Source: Candidatus Poribacteria bacterium
GTDB taxonomy: Bacteria > Poribacteria > WGA-4E > WGA-3G
Assembly: GCA_009839745.1 (NCBI GenBank)
Contig: VXPE01000011.1
Coordinates: 15,910-54,807 of the forward strand
Direction: 5' to 3'
Length of the DNA: 38,898 bases
Made by a program: the position numbers and the translations under genes. The stretch's first letter is position 1. Every line of letters starts with the position of its first letter. The notes beneath the pieces are model-generated. The model did no database searches. It was given only the letters and a program-made list of their open reading frames with translations, and had not been told where the DNA came from. Below are positions 1 to 5,663 of the stretch, one piece after another.

Positions 1-163
1 CATATTGCTGCACAAGGACATCTAAGCAGCGTTTACGTCCCTATCGTGTCGAGAGGCTAACGCGTGGGGTTTGTGCTTCATAGTAGTAAAAACCTACTTT
101 GTAGATCTCATATTGCTGCACAAGGACATCTAAGCAGCGTTTACGTCCCTATCGTGTCGAGAG
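1..163. repeat. 55-bp direct repeat, two identical copies
   Basis: Positions 1-55 and 109-163 are identical over 55 bp (beginning catattgctgcac, ending gtcgagag), giving a period of 108 bp. The array may continue beyond the left edge. The 53 bp between the copies show no further repeat. I see no convincing gene here: the only ORF spans the repeat and has no ribosome-binding site or recognisable domain. The two copies are too long and too few to call CRISPR. Confidence 0.75.
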
Positions 164-260
164 CCACATTCGGGACATCTCTACCGCCGGGTAGAAGTAG
201 AAAGTTTTTCCCGAATATGTTCACAATTGAAGCCCGCCTCCTATAATTTGGAGGTGCCCT

Positions 261-653
261 TTAGACTTTTGGCTCTTTCTTTGAAGAGCCCCCGCGGGCG
301 AATAGAAACACCAAGAAAAGAACTATAAGCACGAGGTCAATAAGAATCCCTAAACCCGCATGGGTTATCCACTTTGGGAGGTATACGGCGATAACGCCAA
401 GTATCACCGAAATCACGCAAAAGAGAAGAAAGCAGAAAATCTCTTGTATTAGATGGAGAGGCTTGTCAGGGTTCTCACGGTATGCCACCCACGACATACC
501 ATACCACACTAGTAGTAGCACTCCGTAGAGAAATATATCTTCAGTTTCAACACCGATGAACAAAAGTGTGCCGCCAACAAAGAATAGGATTGCCCCAACA
601 AGTCTGGCAATTTCATGTTTCTGTTTATCCGGAGAGAGAAATCTCAATCGCAT
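261..653 (-). CDS. small multi-pass membrane protein, unknown function
   Basis: A 130-residue protein with about four hydrophobic stretches (roughly residues 17-35, 40-57, 69-92 and 98-118), consistent with an integral inner-membrane protein. The N-terminus (MRLRFLSPDKQKHEIAR) and C-terminus (GGSSKKEPKV) are basic and soluble. The start at 653 is supported by an AAGGTGA Shine-Dalgarno sequence just upstream. A MITE-like element (671-914) ends about 17 bp before the start codon, so the original promoter has been displaced or replaced. I do not recognise the family. Confidence 0.6.
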   Translation of the reverse strand: MRLRFLSPDKQKHEIARLVGAILFFVGGTLLFIGVETEDIFLYGVLLLVWYGMSWVAYRENPDKPLHLIQEIFCFLLFCVISVILGVIAVYLPKWITHAGLGILIDLVLIVLFLVFLFARGGSSKKEPKV

Positions 654-670
654 ATATCACCTTCTAAATA

Positions 671-914
671 ACGTGAGTTTGACAAATAATCAAATATTTT
701 TTGTATAAAGAGAACCCTTTTGGTATAATGCAGTATTCTATCTTCGACAAAAAAAGTCCTCCGATGGGAATTATAACACTTTTTTGTGAAATAGACGACC
801 TTTTCTTGGCATATCAGAATCGGAGAACAAACTCTCGCTGAGTTTCGCTGAACTTCAGCAAAGGAACGATTTACCTATGCTGTTTTAGACATTATGCTTT
901 TTTCAAACTCACGT
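671..914. mobile_element. MITE-like element, copy 1
   Basis: A 244-bp non-coding element with perfect 12-bp terminal inverted repeats, ACGTGAGTTTGA (671-682) and its complement (903-914). Including flanks, the inverted repeat is 14 bp (669-682 and 903-916). It is flanked by TAAATA on both sides (665-670 and 915-920), a likely target-site duplication. The interior is AT-rich with no ORF. The ends match those of the element at 4166-4317, whose interior differs. It lies directly upstream of the Shine-Dalgarno sequence of the 261-653 gene. No transposase for these ends is seen in the window. Confidence 0.7.
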
Positions 915-1012
915 TAAATAAGATTTTTATGAAGAAGAAAGAAAAAAATCAGACTTCTTCGCGAGGGTTATGAGCATCTTGAGACTGATTTGGACATCAT
1001 TGGGTAGAAAGT

Positions 1013-1038
1013 GCCCCACCAGAAACTTCTGTTGGGGC
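1013..1038 (-). terminator. hairpin downstream of the small secreted cysteine protein gene
   Basis: GCCCCA (1013-1018) and TGGGGC (1033-1038) form a GC-rich stem with a 14-nt loop, 26 nt past the stop codon of the minus-strand gene at 1064-1372. The following T-rich stretch on the minus strand is short (CACTTTCT), so it is a weak or factor-assisted terminator at best. Confidence 0.4.
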
Positions 1039-1063
1039 TATGAGTTCCGCATCGAGAGATCCT

Positions 1064-1372
1064 TCAACTACCACTACAGATGTGAATTCCTGTCATCGCA
1101 CAGAACACGCACATAGGGTTGACTTCAGAAAGATCTTGCAGCCCTTCTTCTATTTCATCTGCGATGTCTGATGCGGTATCTGTGGCCCAATCCCAAACAT
1201 CCGCTATTGTATCTGGTGTGCTTGGGTCTTGGATAGTTGACTCAATTACACCTTGGACTCTTGGGTCGTGGAGAAGGCGAATTAGCCCCGGCAATACAGC
1301 ATCCGCCGGTTGCGGAACACAAAAAGAAAGCGTCGCAACAATCAAAAGCCCCGATAATGTTTTCGTAAGCAT
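1064..1372 (-). CDS. small secreted cysteine-containing protein, unknown function
   Basis: The N-terminus is a clear Sec signal peptide: a basic start, a hydrophobic core (LSGLLIVATLSFCV) and a cleavage site after PADA, leaving a mature protein of about 75 residues. It is acidic in the middle (DIADEIEEGLQDLSE) and ends in a cysteine cluster (NPMCVFCAMTGIHICSGS) containing CxxC. A GTG start at 1381 is possible, but the ATG at 1372 sits 5-6 nt after GAAAGGTGAG, an obvious ribosome-binding site, so I choose 1372. That site is buried in a 10-bp hairpin (see the leader at 1377-1468). No family is recognised. The CxxC tail could bind metal or form disulfides. An ECF sigma factor and a broken secreted CxxC protein lie upstream on the same strand. 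Confidence 0.65.
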   Translation of the reverse strand: MLTKTLSGLLIVATLSFCVPQPADAVLPGLIRLLHDPRVQGVIESTIQDPSTPDTIADVWDWATDTASDIADEIEEGLQDLSEVNPMCVFCAMTGIHICSGS

Positions 1373-1376
1373 TTTT

Positions 1377-1468
1377 CTCACCTTTCGGCTGGTGTAAGTG
1401 AAAGGTGAGGAGGTCAGGTTACCAGCCTGTTAAATAAAAGACCTCCTCATAATTACGGCTGGTAACCT
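1377..1468 (-). promoter_or_regulatory. self-complementary 5' leader with mutually exclusive helices over the ribosome-binding site
   Basis: Three perfect inverted repeats lie in the leader of the 1064-1372 gene. The ribosome-binding site segment 1377-1386 pairs with 1400-1409 (10 bp). Segment 1406-1415 pairs with 1440-1449 (10 bp). Segment 1416-1427 pairs with 1457-1468 (12 bp). The second and third are interleaved, a pseudoknot-like order, although the zero-length linker at 1415/1416 may force them to alternate. The first and second share 1406-1409, so forming 1406-1415/1440-1449 frees the ribosome-binding site. Segment 1387-1393 (GGCTGGT) can also pair with 1421-1427. In the mRNA, 1449-1440 reads TGAGGAGGTC (Shine-Dalgarno-like) and 1415-1406 reads GACCTCCTCA (anti-Shine-Dalgarno-like). 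A six-codon mini-ORF starts at 1450. This is the layout expected of a riboswitch or translational attenuator. No known class is recognised. Confidence 0.6.
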
Positions 1469-1682
1469 TATTTCTATACAACTTACTTGGAGGGATCGCG
1501 CCAACAGGTCGAGAAAGAAAAAGGTCAGGCGATCCTCATATTTTCGCTATTGGGTGCTAACCTAAAAGACACACAAACTGCGTTCAGTATGTGCTACAAT
1601 TAAGTTAGCACTGTCCATACTCTGATTATGGTAGTGCCGTGCTGATGGGCGCTGGTATCACCTACGATACGCCTCAAAAACT

Positions 1683-2058
1683 TTAGAGGTTGCCAATTAC
1701 AAAATACATTCTATAACCAGAGTCCGAACTATTCATATTACCGTAATCTTCACCACAATAAGAGCAGGTACTCACTCCTATCAAAAAGGAACCAGATACT
1801 GAATCAGGGGTGAGAAATGTATAAATGTTATTCAGGATGCTGCTGCCCTACGGGACCACATCCGTAATTAAACTACCTATCCATTCACCCAAAGAGGGTG
1901 AACGAACTCTACCACAATGAGAACACCCTGGAGAAAGTTGACCACTCCCATCACAATCTGGACAGTCGTCATCATTATCGTGTGCATACACGCTTGTGTG
2001 AAAAAACAACAAGCGAAAGTAGCATTAAGCATGCCATTAGCTGTAAATGTTTACGCAT
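1683..2058 (-). pseudogene. broken secreted CxxC zinc-finger-like protein
   Basis: Reading from ATG 2058, the frame encodes a signal-peptide core (MACLMLLSLVVF) and then runs into a six-base A run (2001-2006 on the plus strand). Dropping one base restores a continuous protein: ...SLVVFHTSVYA, then HDNDDDCPDCDGSGQ, then LSPGCSHCGRVR, giving a textbook cleavage site followed by two CxxC pairs spaced like a DnaJ-type zinc finger. An in-frame TAG at 1848-1850 ends this part after LITDVVP. The same frame then stays open for 54 codons with another CSYCGED motif, to TAA at 1683-1685. Two disruptions suggest a decaying gene; a sequencing error in the homopolymer or programmed slippage is possible. 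It lies between the ECF sigma factor and the small secreted cysteine protein. Confidence 0.55.
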
Positions 2059-2163
2059 TGTTTTTCTCTGTGATTGGAAAGTTGTGTTATGCCCAGCAAA
2101 AAAGTAGGACACCATGAAAAACATAAACCAAAACACAATCCAACCAGCTACCGCTACTTTCAC
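1975..2163 (-). CDS. possible small two-helix membrane ORF coupled to the sigma factor
   Basis: The intact frame from GTG 2163 overlaps the sigma-factor stop codon (GTGA), a classic translational-coupling arrangement often seen with membrane anti-sigma factors. It encodes 62 residues with two hydrophobic segments (about residues 5-24 and 42-55). It shares its second half with the signal peptide of the broken protein at 1683-2058, so the two readings compete. Either this ORF is a real small membrane protein or it is the by-product of the frameshift at 2001-2006. I lean towards the latter but cannot decide from sequence alone. Confidence 0.3.
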   Translation of the reverse strand: MKVAVAGWIVFWFMFFMVSYFFAGHNTTFQSQRKTMRKHLQLMACLMLLSLVVFSHKRVCTR

Positions 2164-2726
2164 TCAGGCTCTATCCCGAACTCTTTTCGTAGAAGCCCTC
2201 GTGCCTCATGAAGTTTGCGCTTGACTGTGCCGAGTGGCAACTCAAGTTCTCCCGCAATCTCCTTTAGCGGTATATCGTGAAGATAAAACAATATAGCGAC
2301 TTCGCGGATATATTCAGGCTTATTCGGCAGGTGATACACTGCTTCAACAGCATTTGCTTTCCATTCTTCTTCACGAAGGAGAATCTCAGCACTCCTATTG
2401 ACGTGCCACGCCAACCCCTCGTCTTCGTAAGGACGCTCGCCTTGCGAATGGTATGTGGTATTGTAATACCGCCTGCATTGGTTATAGGCGATTTTCCGTA
2501 ACCACCCACTGAAACTACTTACATCCCGCAAGCCGTTGATGTTCTCCCAGACCGCCAGCCAAGTATCCTGTAGGATTTCCTCGGCATCTCGGAAGTTTCG
2601 GGATTCTGCGAGAATCAGGGGCCATATATGTGATTTGTAGTGTATCATCAACTCATTGAGGGACTTATCATCCCCCGTTTGGAGTCTCCGAACTAAATCT
2701 TCAGTCGTTGCTATATCATCATCCAT
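2160..2726 (-). CDS. ECF-type RNA polymerase sigma factor
   Basis: About 188 residues with the two-domain layout of extracytoplasmic-function sigma factors. Region 2 is seen in the FRDAEEILQDTWLAVWENI stretch and the FSGWLRKIAYNQCRRYY part. Region 4 is a helix-turn-helix (YLHDIPLKEIAGELELP, then GTVKRKLHEARGLLRKEF). I prefer ATG 2726 (MDDDIATTEDLV) over the upstream TTG at 2774, which adds an unconserved-looking tail. Neither start has a strong ribosome-binding site. It directs polymerase to a specific promoter set. No classical anti-sigma gene is evident, although a small coupled membrane ORF (1975-2163) follows. Downstream on the same strand are two small secreted CxxC proteins, one broken, which are plausible targets. 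Confidence 0.85.
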   Translation of the reverse strand: MDDDIATTEDLVRRLQTGDDKSLNELMIHYKSHIWPLILAESRNFRDAEEILQDTWLAVWENINGLRDVSSFSGWLRKIAYNQCRRYYNTTYHSQGERPYEDEGLAWHVNRSAEILLREEEWKANAVEAVYHLPNKPEYIREVAILFYLHDIPLKEIAGELELPLGTVKRKLHEARGLLRKEFGIEPE

Positions 2727-2865
2727 TAGCGATAACCAGATTAGATTCGGGCATAGAGGACGCGTTACCCCCAAAAGGTTCAGGAAAATGAAAAAATTGT
2801 TGTTTTTTTTAAATTATGGAAAAAGCAATCAGAAGAGAGGGAAGGTTGGAAGAAGGGAAGAAGTC

Positions 2866-2881
2866 GCGAGCTGGCGCTCGC
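2866..2881. repeat. short palindromic REP-like sequence
   Basis: GCGAGC (2866-2871) and GCTCGC (2876-2881) form a 6-bp stem with a 4-nt loop, followed by TCCTACAGT. It resembles short extragenic palindromes seen as dispersed copies in repeat-rich genomes. Only one copy is seen in this window. It lies in the 2775-3100 gene-free interval. Confidence 0.3.
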
Positions 2882-2947
2882 TCCTACAGTGGTATGCTGT
2901 GATTTGTCGTTCGCTCTCGTCAGAGAACTAAATGACCCTGACTGAAA

Positions 2948-3076
2948 ACTCAGAGCCATTCAGTTTTAGGTTTTCTGAGTCCATTATCGGGAATACGGAC
3001 ACACTGCTATCCGCAAGAGTCGGGGTTACAAACCCCTCCCACAAAAGTGGTTTGTGACAATTGAATGGCTCTGAGT
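2948..3076. repeat. 129-bp element with 15-bp terminal inverted repeats
   Basis: ACTCAGAGCCATTCA (2948-2962) and its exact complement (3062-3076) bound a non-coding 129-bp segment. GAAA occurs at both outer flanks (2944-2947 and 3077-3080), possibly a short target duplication. Inside is a second palindrome around GGGGTTACAAACCCC (about 3023-3037), similar to GGGATTTGTAATCCC near 36754-36768. This could be a MITE or a large extragenic palindrome. It ends just upstream of the PIN-module promoter. Confidence 0.5.
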
Positions 3077-3103
3077 GAAAACTATTCTCTTTTCAGCAAA
3101 AAC

Positions 3104-3136
3104 TTGACATTTCCCAATATTTAGGGTAATATTACC
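3104..3136 (+). promoter_or_regulatory. sigma-70 promoter with overlapping palindromic operator
   Basis: TTGACA (3104-3109), a 17-nt spacer and TAATAT (3127-3132) make a good sigma-70 promoter. The -10 box is embedded in the perfect 12-bp palindrome GGTAATATTACC (3125-3136), the position expected for an autoregulatory toxin-antitoxin operator. It drives the decayed PIN-domain module downstream, so it may be a relic or may still express the ORF at 3621-4073. Confidence 0.6.
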
Positions 3137-3159
3137 TATATTTTTTATGTCTGGGAGAT

Positions 3160-3621
3160 TGAAAAAAAATCCAACGGCGCGCTGGTATCCACAGACAGAA
3201 ACCGAAAGTCTATATTGAGACTACAGCTTTTAGTTATCTTGCTGCGCGTCTTAGCCAAAATGCAACCATAGCTGCTCGTCAATAAGCGACTCATCAGTTT
3301 TGGTATGAACATGCACATAGATTCGATTTTATTATTTCAGATGCAGTTTTGGACGAAATTGAAGAGGGCGATAAGATGTTAGTTGAGCGTCGAATCCATT
3401 TACTACGCCCCTTCACTGTATTTGAAACAACACCTGCAGCTTCTCAACTTACTCAAGCATTACTTAATTCAGGAACGGTTCCTCAGAGTTCACAGACCGA
3501 CGCGAAGCATATTGCCGTTGCCTCCGTATATAACGTTGAATACCTTGCAACATGGAACTATAAACATATTGCGAATGTGCATAAGCGTCAAATGTCACAG
3601 CTGAACATCTTGAATTCGTAG
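3160..3621 (+). pseudogene. decayed PIN-domain (VapC-like) ribonuclease
   Basis: One frame reads as a PIN domain: KPKVYIETTAFSYLAARLSQ, an internal TAA at 3283-3285 (after ...AARQ), then ATHQFWYEHAHRF, SDAVLDEIEEGD, QTDAKHIAVASVYNVEYLAT and WNYKHIANVHKR. These match the intact PIN protein at 6473-6961 in order (Y-I-[ED]-T, the internal D/E, D-A-[KL]-H-[IL]-A, T-W-N-x-x-H-I-A-N). The frame has no start codon after the stop at 3160-3162, and the only nearby ATG (3147) is in another frame that ends at about 3218. The gene is therefore broken at least twice. The part after the stop (from GTG 3349) could still give a 90-residue fragment lacking the first catalytic acid. Confidence 0.7.
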
Positions 3622-4073
3622 TGAATCGCGCAAAAGAAGCGGGTAAGGATCCACAGATCGTTGCATTGATTAAACGGCTCAACACCGGACTGATAACCTG
3701 TGAAACGGCAAAAGACAACGCGAATGGCGAATTTGGGACAACGATAGAATTTGAAACGGCTTGCGCGCTCATACAGGATTGGGCGATTGCAGCAATTCAG
3801 TGTATCTTCAACGAAGACATCGACTTGCAATCCGAGACATCTTCGATCGCGCAAGAGGTTTGCCAGATACTAACAGCGTGGCTGCCAGACTTTGTCGTTC
3901 TGAATTTTACGTTAGAGCTCTCTGAAGATATGCAAATCGTAGCGAAGCCAATCGTCGGTGCCGACACACGGAAAGAAGAGGGGTATCTCGCGAGCGCGCA
4001 CCTTGAAATAAGAATGAAGCGCGGTGAGATACCAGAGGGATTACCACAAATTTTGAATCGCTTCAAAGTTTAA
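3621..4073 (+). CDS. hypothetical protein coupled to the decayed PIN gene
   Basis: A 150-residue soluble, acidic protein starting at GTG 3621 and overlapping the PIN pseudogene stop by one base (TAGTG), so it depends on translational coupling; no separate ribosome-binding site is visible. The sequence contains helical segments (FETACALIQDWAIAAIQC, SIAQEVCQILTAWL) and a C-terminal half that looks like strands. I recognise no domain. Its position directly after a PIN gene suggests a partner or antitoxin role, but it is unrelated by eye to the small partner at 6963-7199 and is long for an antitoxin. Confidence 0.6.
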   Translation: MNRAKEAGKDPQIVALIKRLNTGLITCETAKDNANGEFGTTIEFETACALIQDWAIAAIQCIFNEDIDLQSETSSIAQEVCQILTAWLPDFVVLNFTLELSEDMQIVAKPIVGADTRKEEGYLASAHLEIRMKRGEIPEGLPQILNRFKV

Positions 4074-4143
4074 CAACTTTACGGGCAGGACTTAAGCTTG
4101 TTCTTTGCTATGCGCGCCCCCGCGTATATTTAGGAGCATTCCC

Positions 4144-4467
4144 ATGAAACCTATATCGTTTATTTACGTGAGTTTGATAAAAGCGAGATGTCGGGTTTCG
4201 CTACGGTGATTTCGTCAAAAAGCGGGTTGAAAAAGGTCAAATCTGTCCACATTTTGCGTTTTTTTTTGGGTGTTTTCCCGCTCTACCCGACCTACGAATT
4301 TATTTTCAAACTGACGTTTTATTTCCATGTTGGCAGCACTCACCCTACCGAGTGCGTTTGCCGCACCCGAATGGAAATCCTACGACGATTTTGAAGGCGA
4401 TTTAGACGCATCAGTTTCAAAAAATTATCGGGTTTTGCGTCTTTTTTCGCGGATCCGGTGCGGTTAG
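4144..4467 (+). pseudogene. secreted-protein gene interrupted in its signal peptide by a MITE
   Basis: AGGAG and a 7-nt spacer precede ATG 4144, which encodes MKPISFI before the MITE at 4166-4317 begins. After the element and the duplicated TTTATTT, the frame resumes. Removing the element plus one target copy joins the halves in frame as MKPISFISMLAALTLPSAFA followed by APEWKSYDDFEGDLDA, a textbook signal peptide and the start of a mature secreted protein. The reading ends at TAG 4465-4467, inside a 30-bp dispersed palindrome (4455-4484), so the gene is also truncated at its 3' end. An ATG at 4327 could still initiate a shortened leader. The original function is unknown. Confidence 0.7.
4166..4317. 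mobile_element. MITE-like element, copy 2, with 7-bp target duplication
   Basis: A 152-bp non-coding element with 12-bp terminal inverted repeats: ACGTGAGTTTGA (4166-4177) and TCAAACTGACGT (4306-4317), 11 of 12 matching. It is flanked by perfect 7-bp duplications TTTATTT (4159-4165 and 4318-4324). The ends match the element at 671-914 but the interior differs. Precise excision restores an in-frame signal peptide in the host gene (4144-4467), independent proof of insertion. Confidence 0.85.
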
Positions 4468-4484
4468 GAAACCGCCCCTACCGG
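4455..4484. repeat. 30-bp dispersed double-stem palindrome, copy 1
   Basis: An outer stem CCGGT/ACCGG encloses an inner hairpin GCGGTT-AGGA-AACCGC. A second copy is at 36814-36843, where the inner stem is TCGGTT/AACCGA, so both partners of one base pair have changed together. A degenerate copy lies near 32251-32270. This copy sits between the broken secreted-protein gene and the mdh promoter and supplies the stop codon of the former. Confidence 0.7.
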
Positions 4485-4550
4485 ACTTAGGATAGAAATC
4501 TGGGAAAAGAAAGAAGAACTGAACGCCTCTGAACCCAATGATGTCCTTCC

Positions 4551-4579
4551 TTGATTATTTTCAGATTTCTGGGTATAAT
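4551..4579 (+). promoter_or_regulatory. probable sigma-70 promoter of malate dehydrogenase
   Basis: TTGATT (4551-4556), a 17-nt spacer and a consensus TATAAT (4574-4579) lie about 105 nt upstream of the mdh start. A lone MITE-type end (ACGTGAGTTCGA, 4625-4636) lies in the leader. Confidence 0.6.
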
Positions 4580-4624
4580 TAATACATTCAATAAAGGATA
4601 AAATCTGTACATTTTCATAATAGA

Positions 4625-4636
4625 ACGTGAGTTCGA
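4625..4636 (+). repeat. solitary MITE-type end in the mdh leader
   Basis: ACGTGAGTTCGA differs at one position from the terminal repeat of the elements at 671-914 and 4166-4317. Only a poor partner (TCGAATTTACGC, 4659-4670) is found downstream, so this is a degenerate or partial copy. Confidence 0.4.
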
Positions 4637-4684
4637 TAAACACACCTATACACTAAAGTCGAATTTACGCGAATGGAGGCAGAA

Positions 4685-5611
4685 GTGGCAAGAAAAAAAA
4701 TCAGTGTTATCGGTGCAGGGAATGTCGGCGCAACAGCTGCGTTCCTGATCGCACAAAAACAACTCGGGGATGTCGTCATGATAGACATCGTAGACGGGGT
4801 CCCACAAGGTAAGGCATTGGACATGGCACAAATGGGGCCTGTAGAAATGTTTGATGCCGCCGTTGACGGAGATCTTGACTACGCAGCAACCGCAGGTTCG
4901 GATCTCGTCATCATCACATCAGGTTCCCCACGGAAACCGGGGATGACGCGCGAGGATCTGTTGCAAACCAACGCTAATATCGTCGGCAGCGTCACAGAAA
5001 ACGTCGTGAAACAGTCGCCAGATTGCATTATCATGATGCTCACCAACCCGCTCGACATCATGACTTATCATGCATGGAAGGTGTCAGGCTTCCCATCACA
5101 TCGCGTCGTCGGACAAGCAGGCGTGCTGGATTCGGCACGATTTCGCTATTTTATTTCGCTCGAACTCGGTGTCTCCATGGAAGACATCCATGCGCTCGTA
5201 CTCGGTGGACACGGCGATACAATGGTCCCACTCCCGCGCTATACCACCGTCAACGGTATCCCGATCCCGCAGCTTATACCGGAAGATCGCATCGAATCAA
5301 TGGCACAACGGACGCGTGACGGGGGTGCTGAAATCGTTAACCTCCTCAAGACGAGTGGCTATTATGCCGCGGGTGCCTCCCTGGCACAGATGGCTGAGGC
5401 GATTATTCTCGACAAAAAACGGCTGTTGCCCTGCTCTGCACATCTCACCGGACAGTACGGTATCGACGACCTTTATATTGGCGTTCCGATTAAACTCGGT
5501 GGAAACGGGGTGGAAGAGATTCTCGAAATCGAACTCACGGATGACGAAATTGGCTCTTTACAACATTCCGCAGCGACCTATAAAGAAGGCATCGAATTGC
5601 TTGGGTACTAA
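4685..5611 (+). CDS. mdh: malate dehydrogenase (LDH-like type)
   Basis: Oxidises malate to oxaloacetate with NAD in the TCA cycle; a soluble cytoplasmic enzyme. The N-terminus ARKKISVIGAGNVGATAAF carries the Rossmann GxGxxG loop. SPRKPGMTREDLL holds the substrate-loop arginines typical of malate rather than lactate specificity. NPLD and the catalytic histidine in GGHGDTMVPL are present. I start at GTG 4685, 5 nt after GGAGG, rather than ATG 4673, which overlaps that ribosome-binding site. That gives 308 residues, the usual length. A good promoter lies at 4551-4579. A truncated transposase follows. Confidence 0.95.
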   Translation: MARKKISVIGAGNVGATAAFLIAQKQLGDVVMIDIVDGVPQGKALDMAQMGPVEMFDAAVDGDLDYAATAGSDLVIITSGSPRKPGMTREDLLQTNANIVGSVTENVVKQSPDCIIMMLTNPLDIMTYHAWKVSGFPSHRVVGQAGVLDSARFRYFISLELGVSMEDIHALVLGGHGDTMVPLPRYTTVNGIPIPQLIPEDRIESMAQRTRDGGAEIVNLLKTSGYYAAGASLAQMAEAIILDKKRLLPCSAHLTGQYGIDDLYIGVPIKLGGNGVEEILEIELTDDEIGSLQHSAATYKEGIELLGY

Positions 5612-5663
5612 GCAATCTTGGCTCATGTAAAAAGTGCGTGCTATTTTTTGAAGTTGTGTTAGG

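Noticed and set aside
1-163. CRISPR array
   Set aside because: Only two 55-bp copies with one 53-bp gap, no cas genes; repeat too long for a typical unit.
64-246. 60-residue ORF across the left-edge repeat
   Set aside because: It spans the repeat, has no ribosome-binding site and no recognisable sequence.
1645-1675. tRNA or other known RNA in the hairpin near GTATCACCTACGATAC
   Set aside because: A single short hairpin, no cloverleaf or CCA-type acceptor stem.
1917-2117. Plus-strand hydrophobic ORF opposite the broken CxxC gene
   Set aside because: The minus-strand reading has a signal peptide and CxxC motifs; the plus ORF is its shadow.
4625-4670. Third complete MITE in the mdh leader
   Set aside because: Only one good end; the putative second end matches poorly and flanks are not duplicated.
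5070-5630. 186-residue ORF overlapping mdh
   Set aside because: Alternative frame of malate dehydrogenase, composition unlike a protein.
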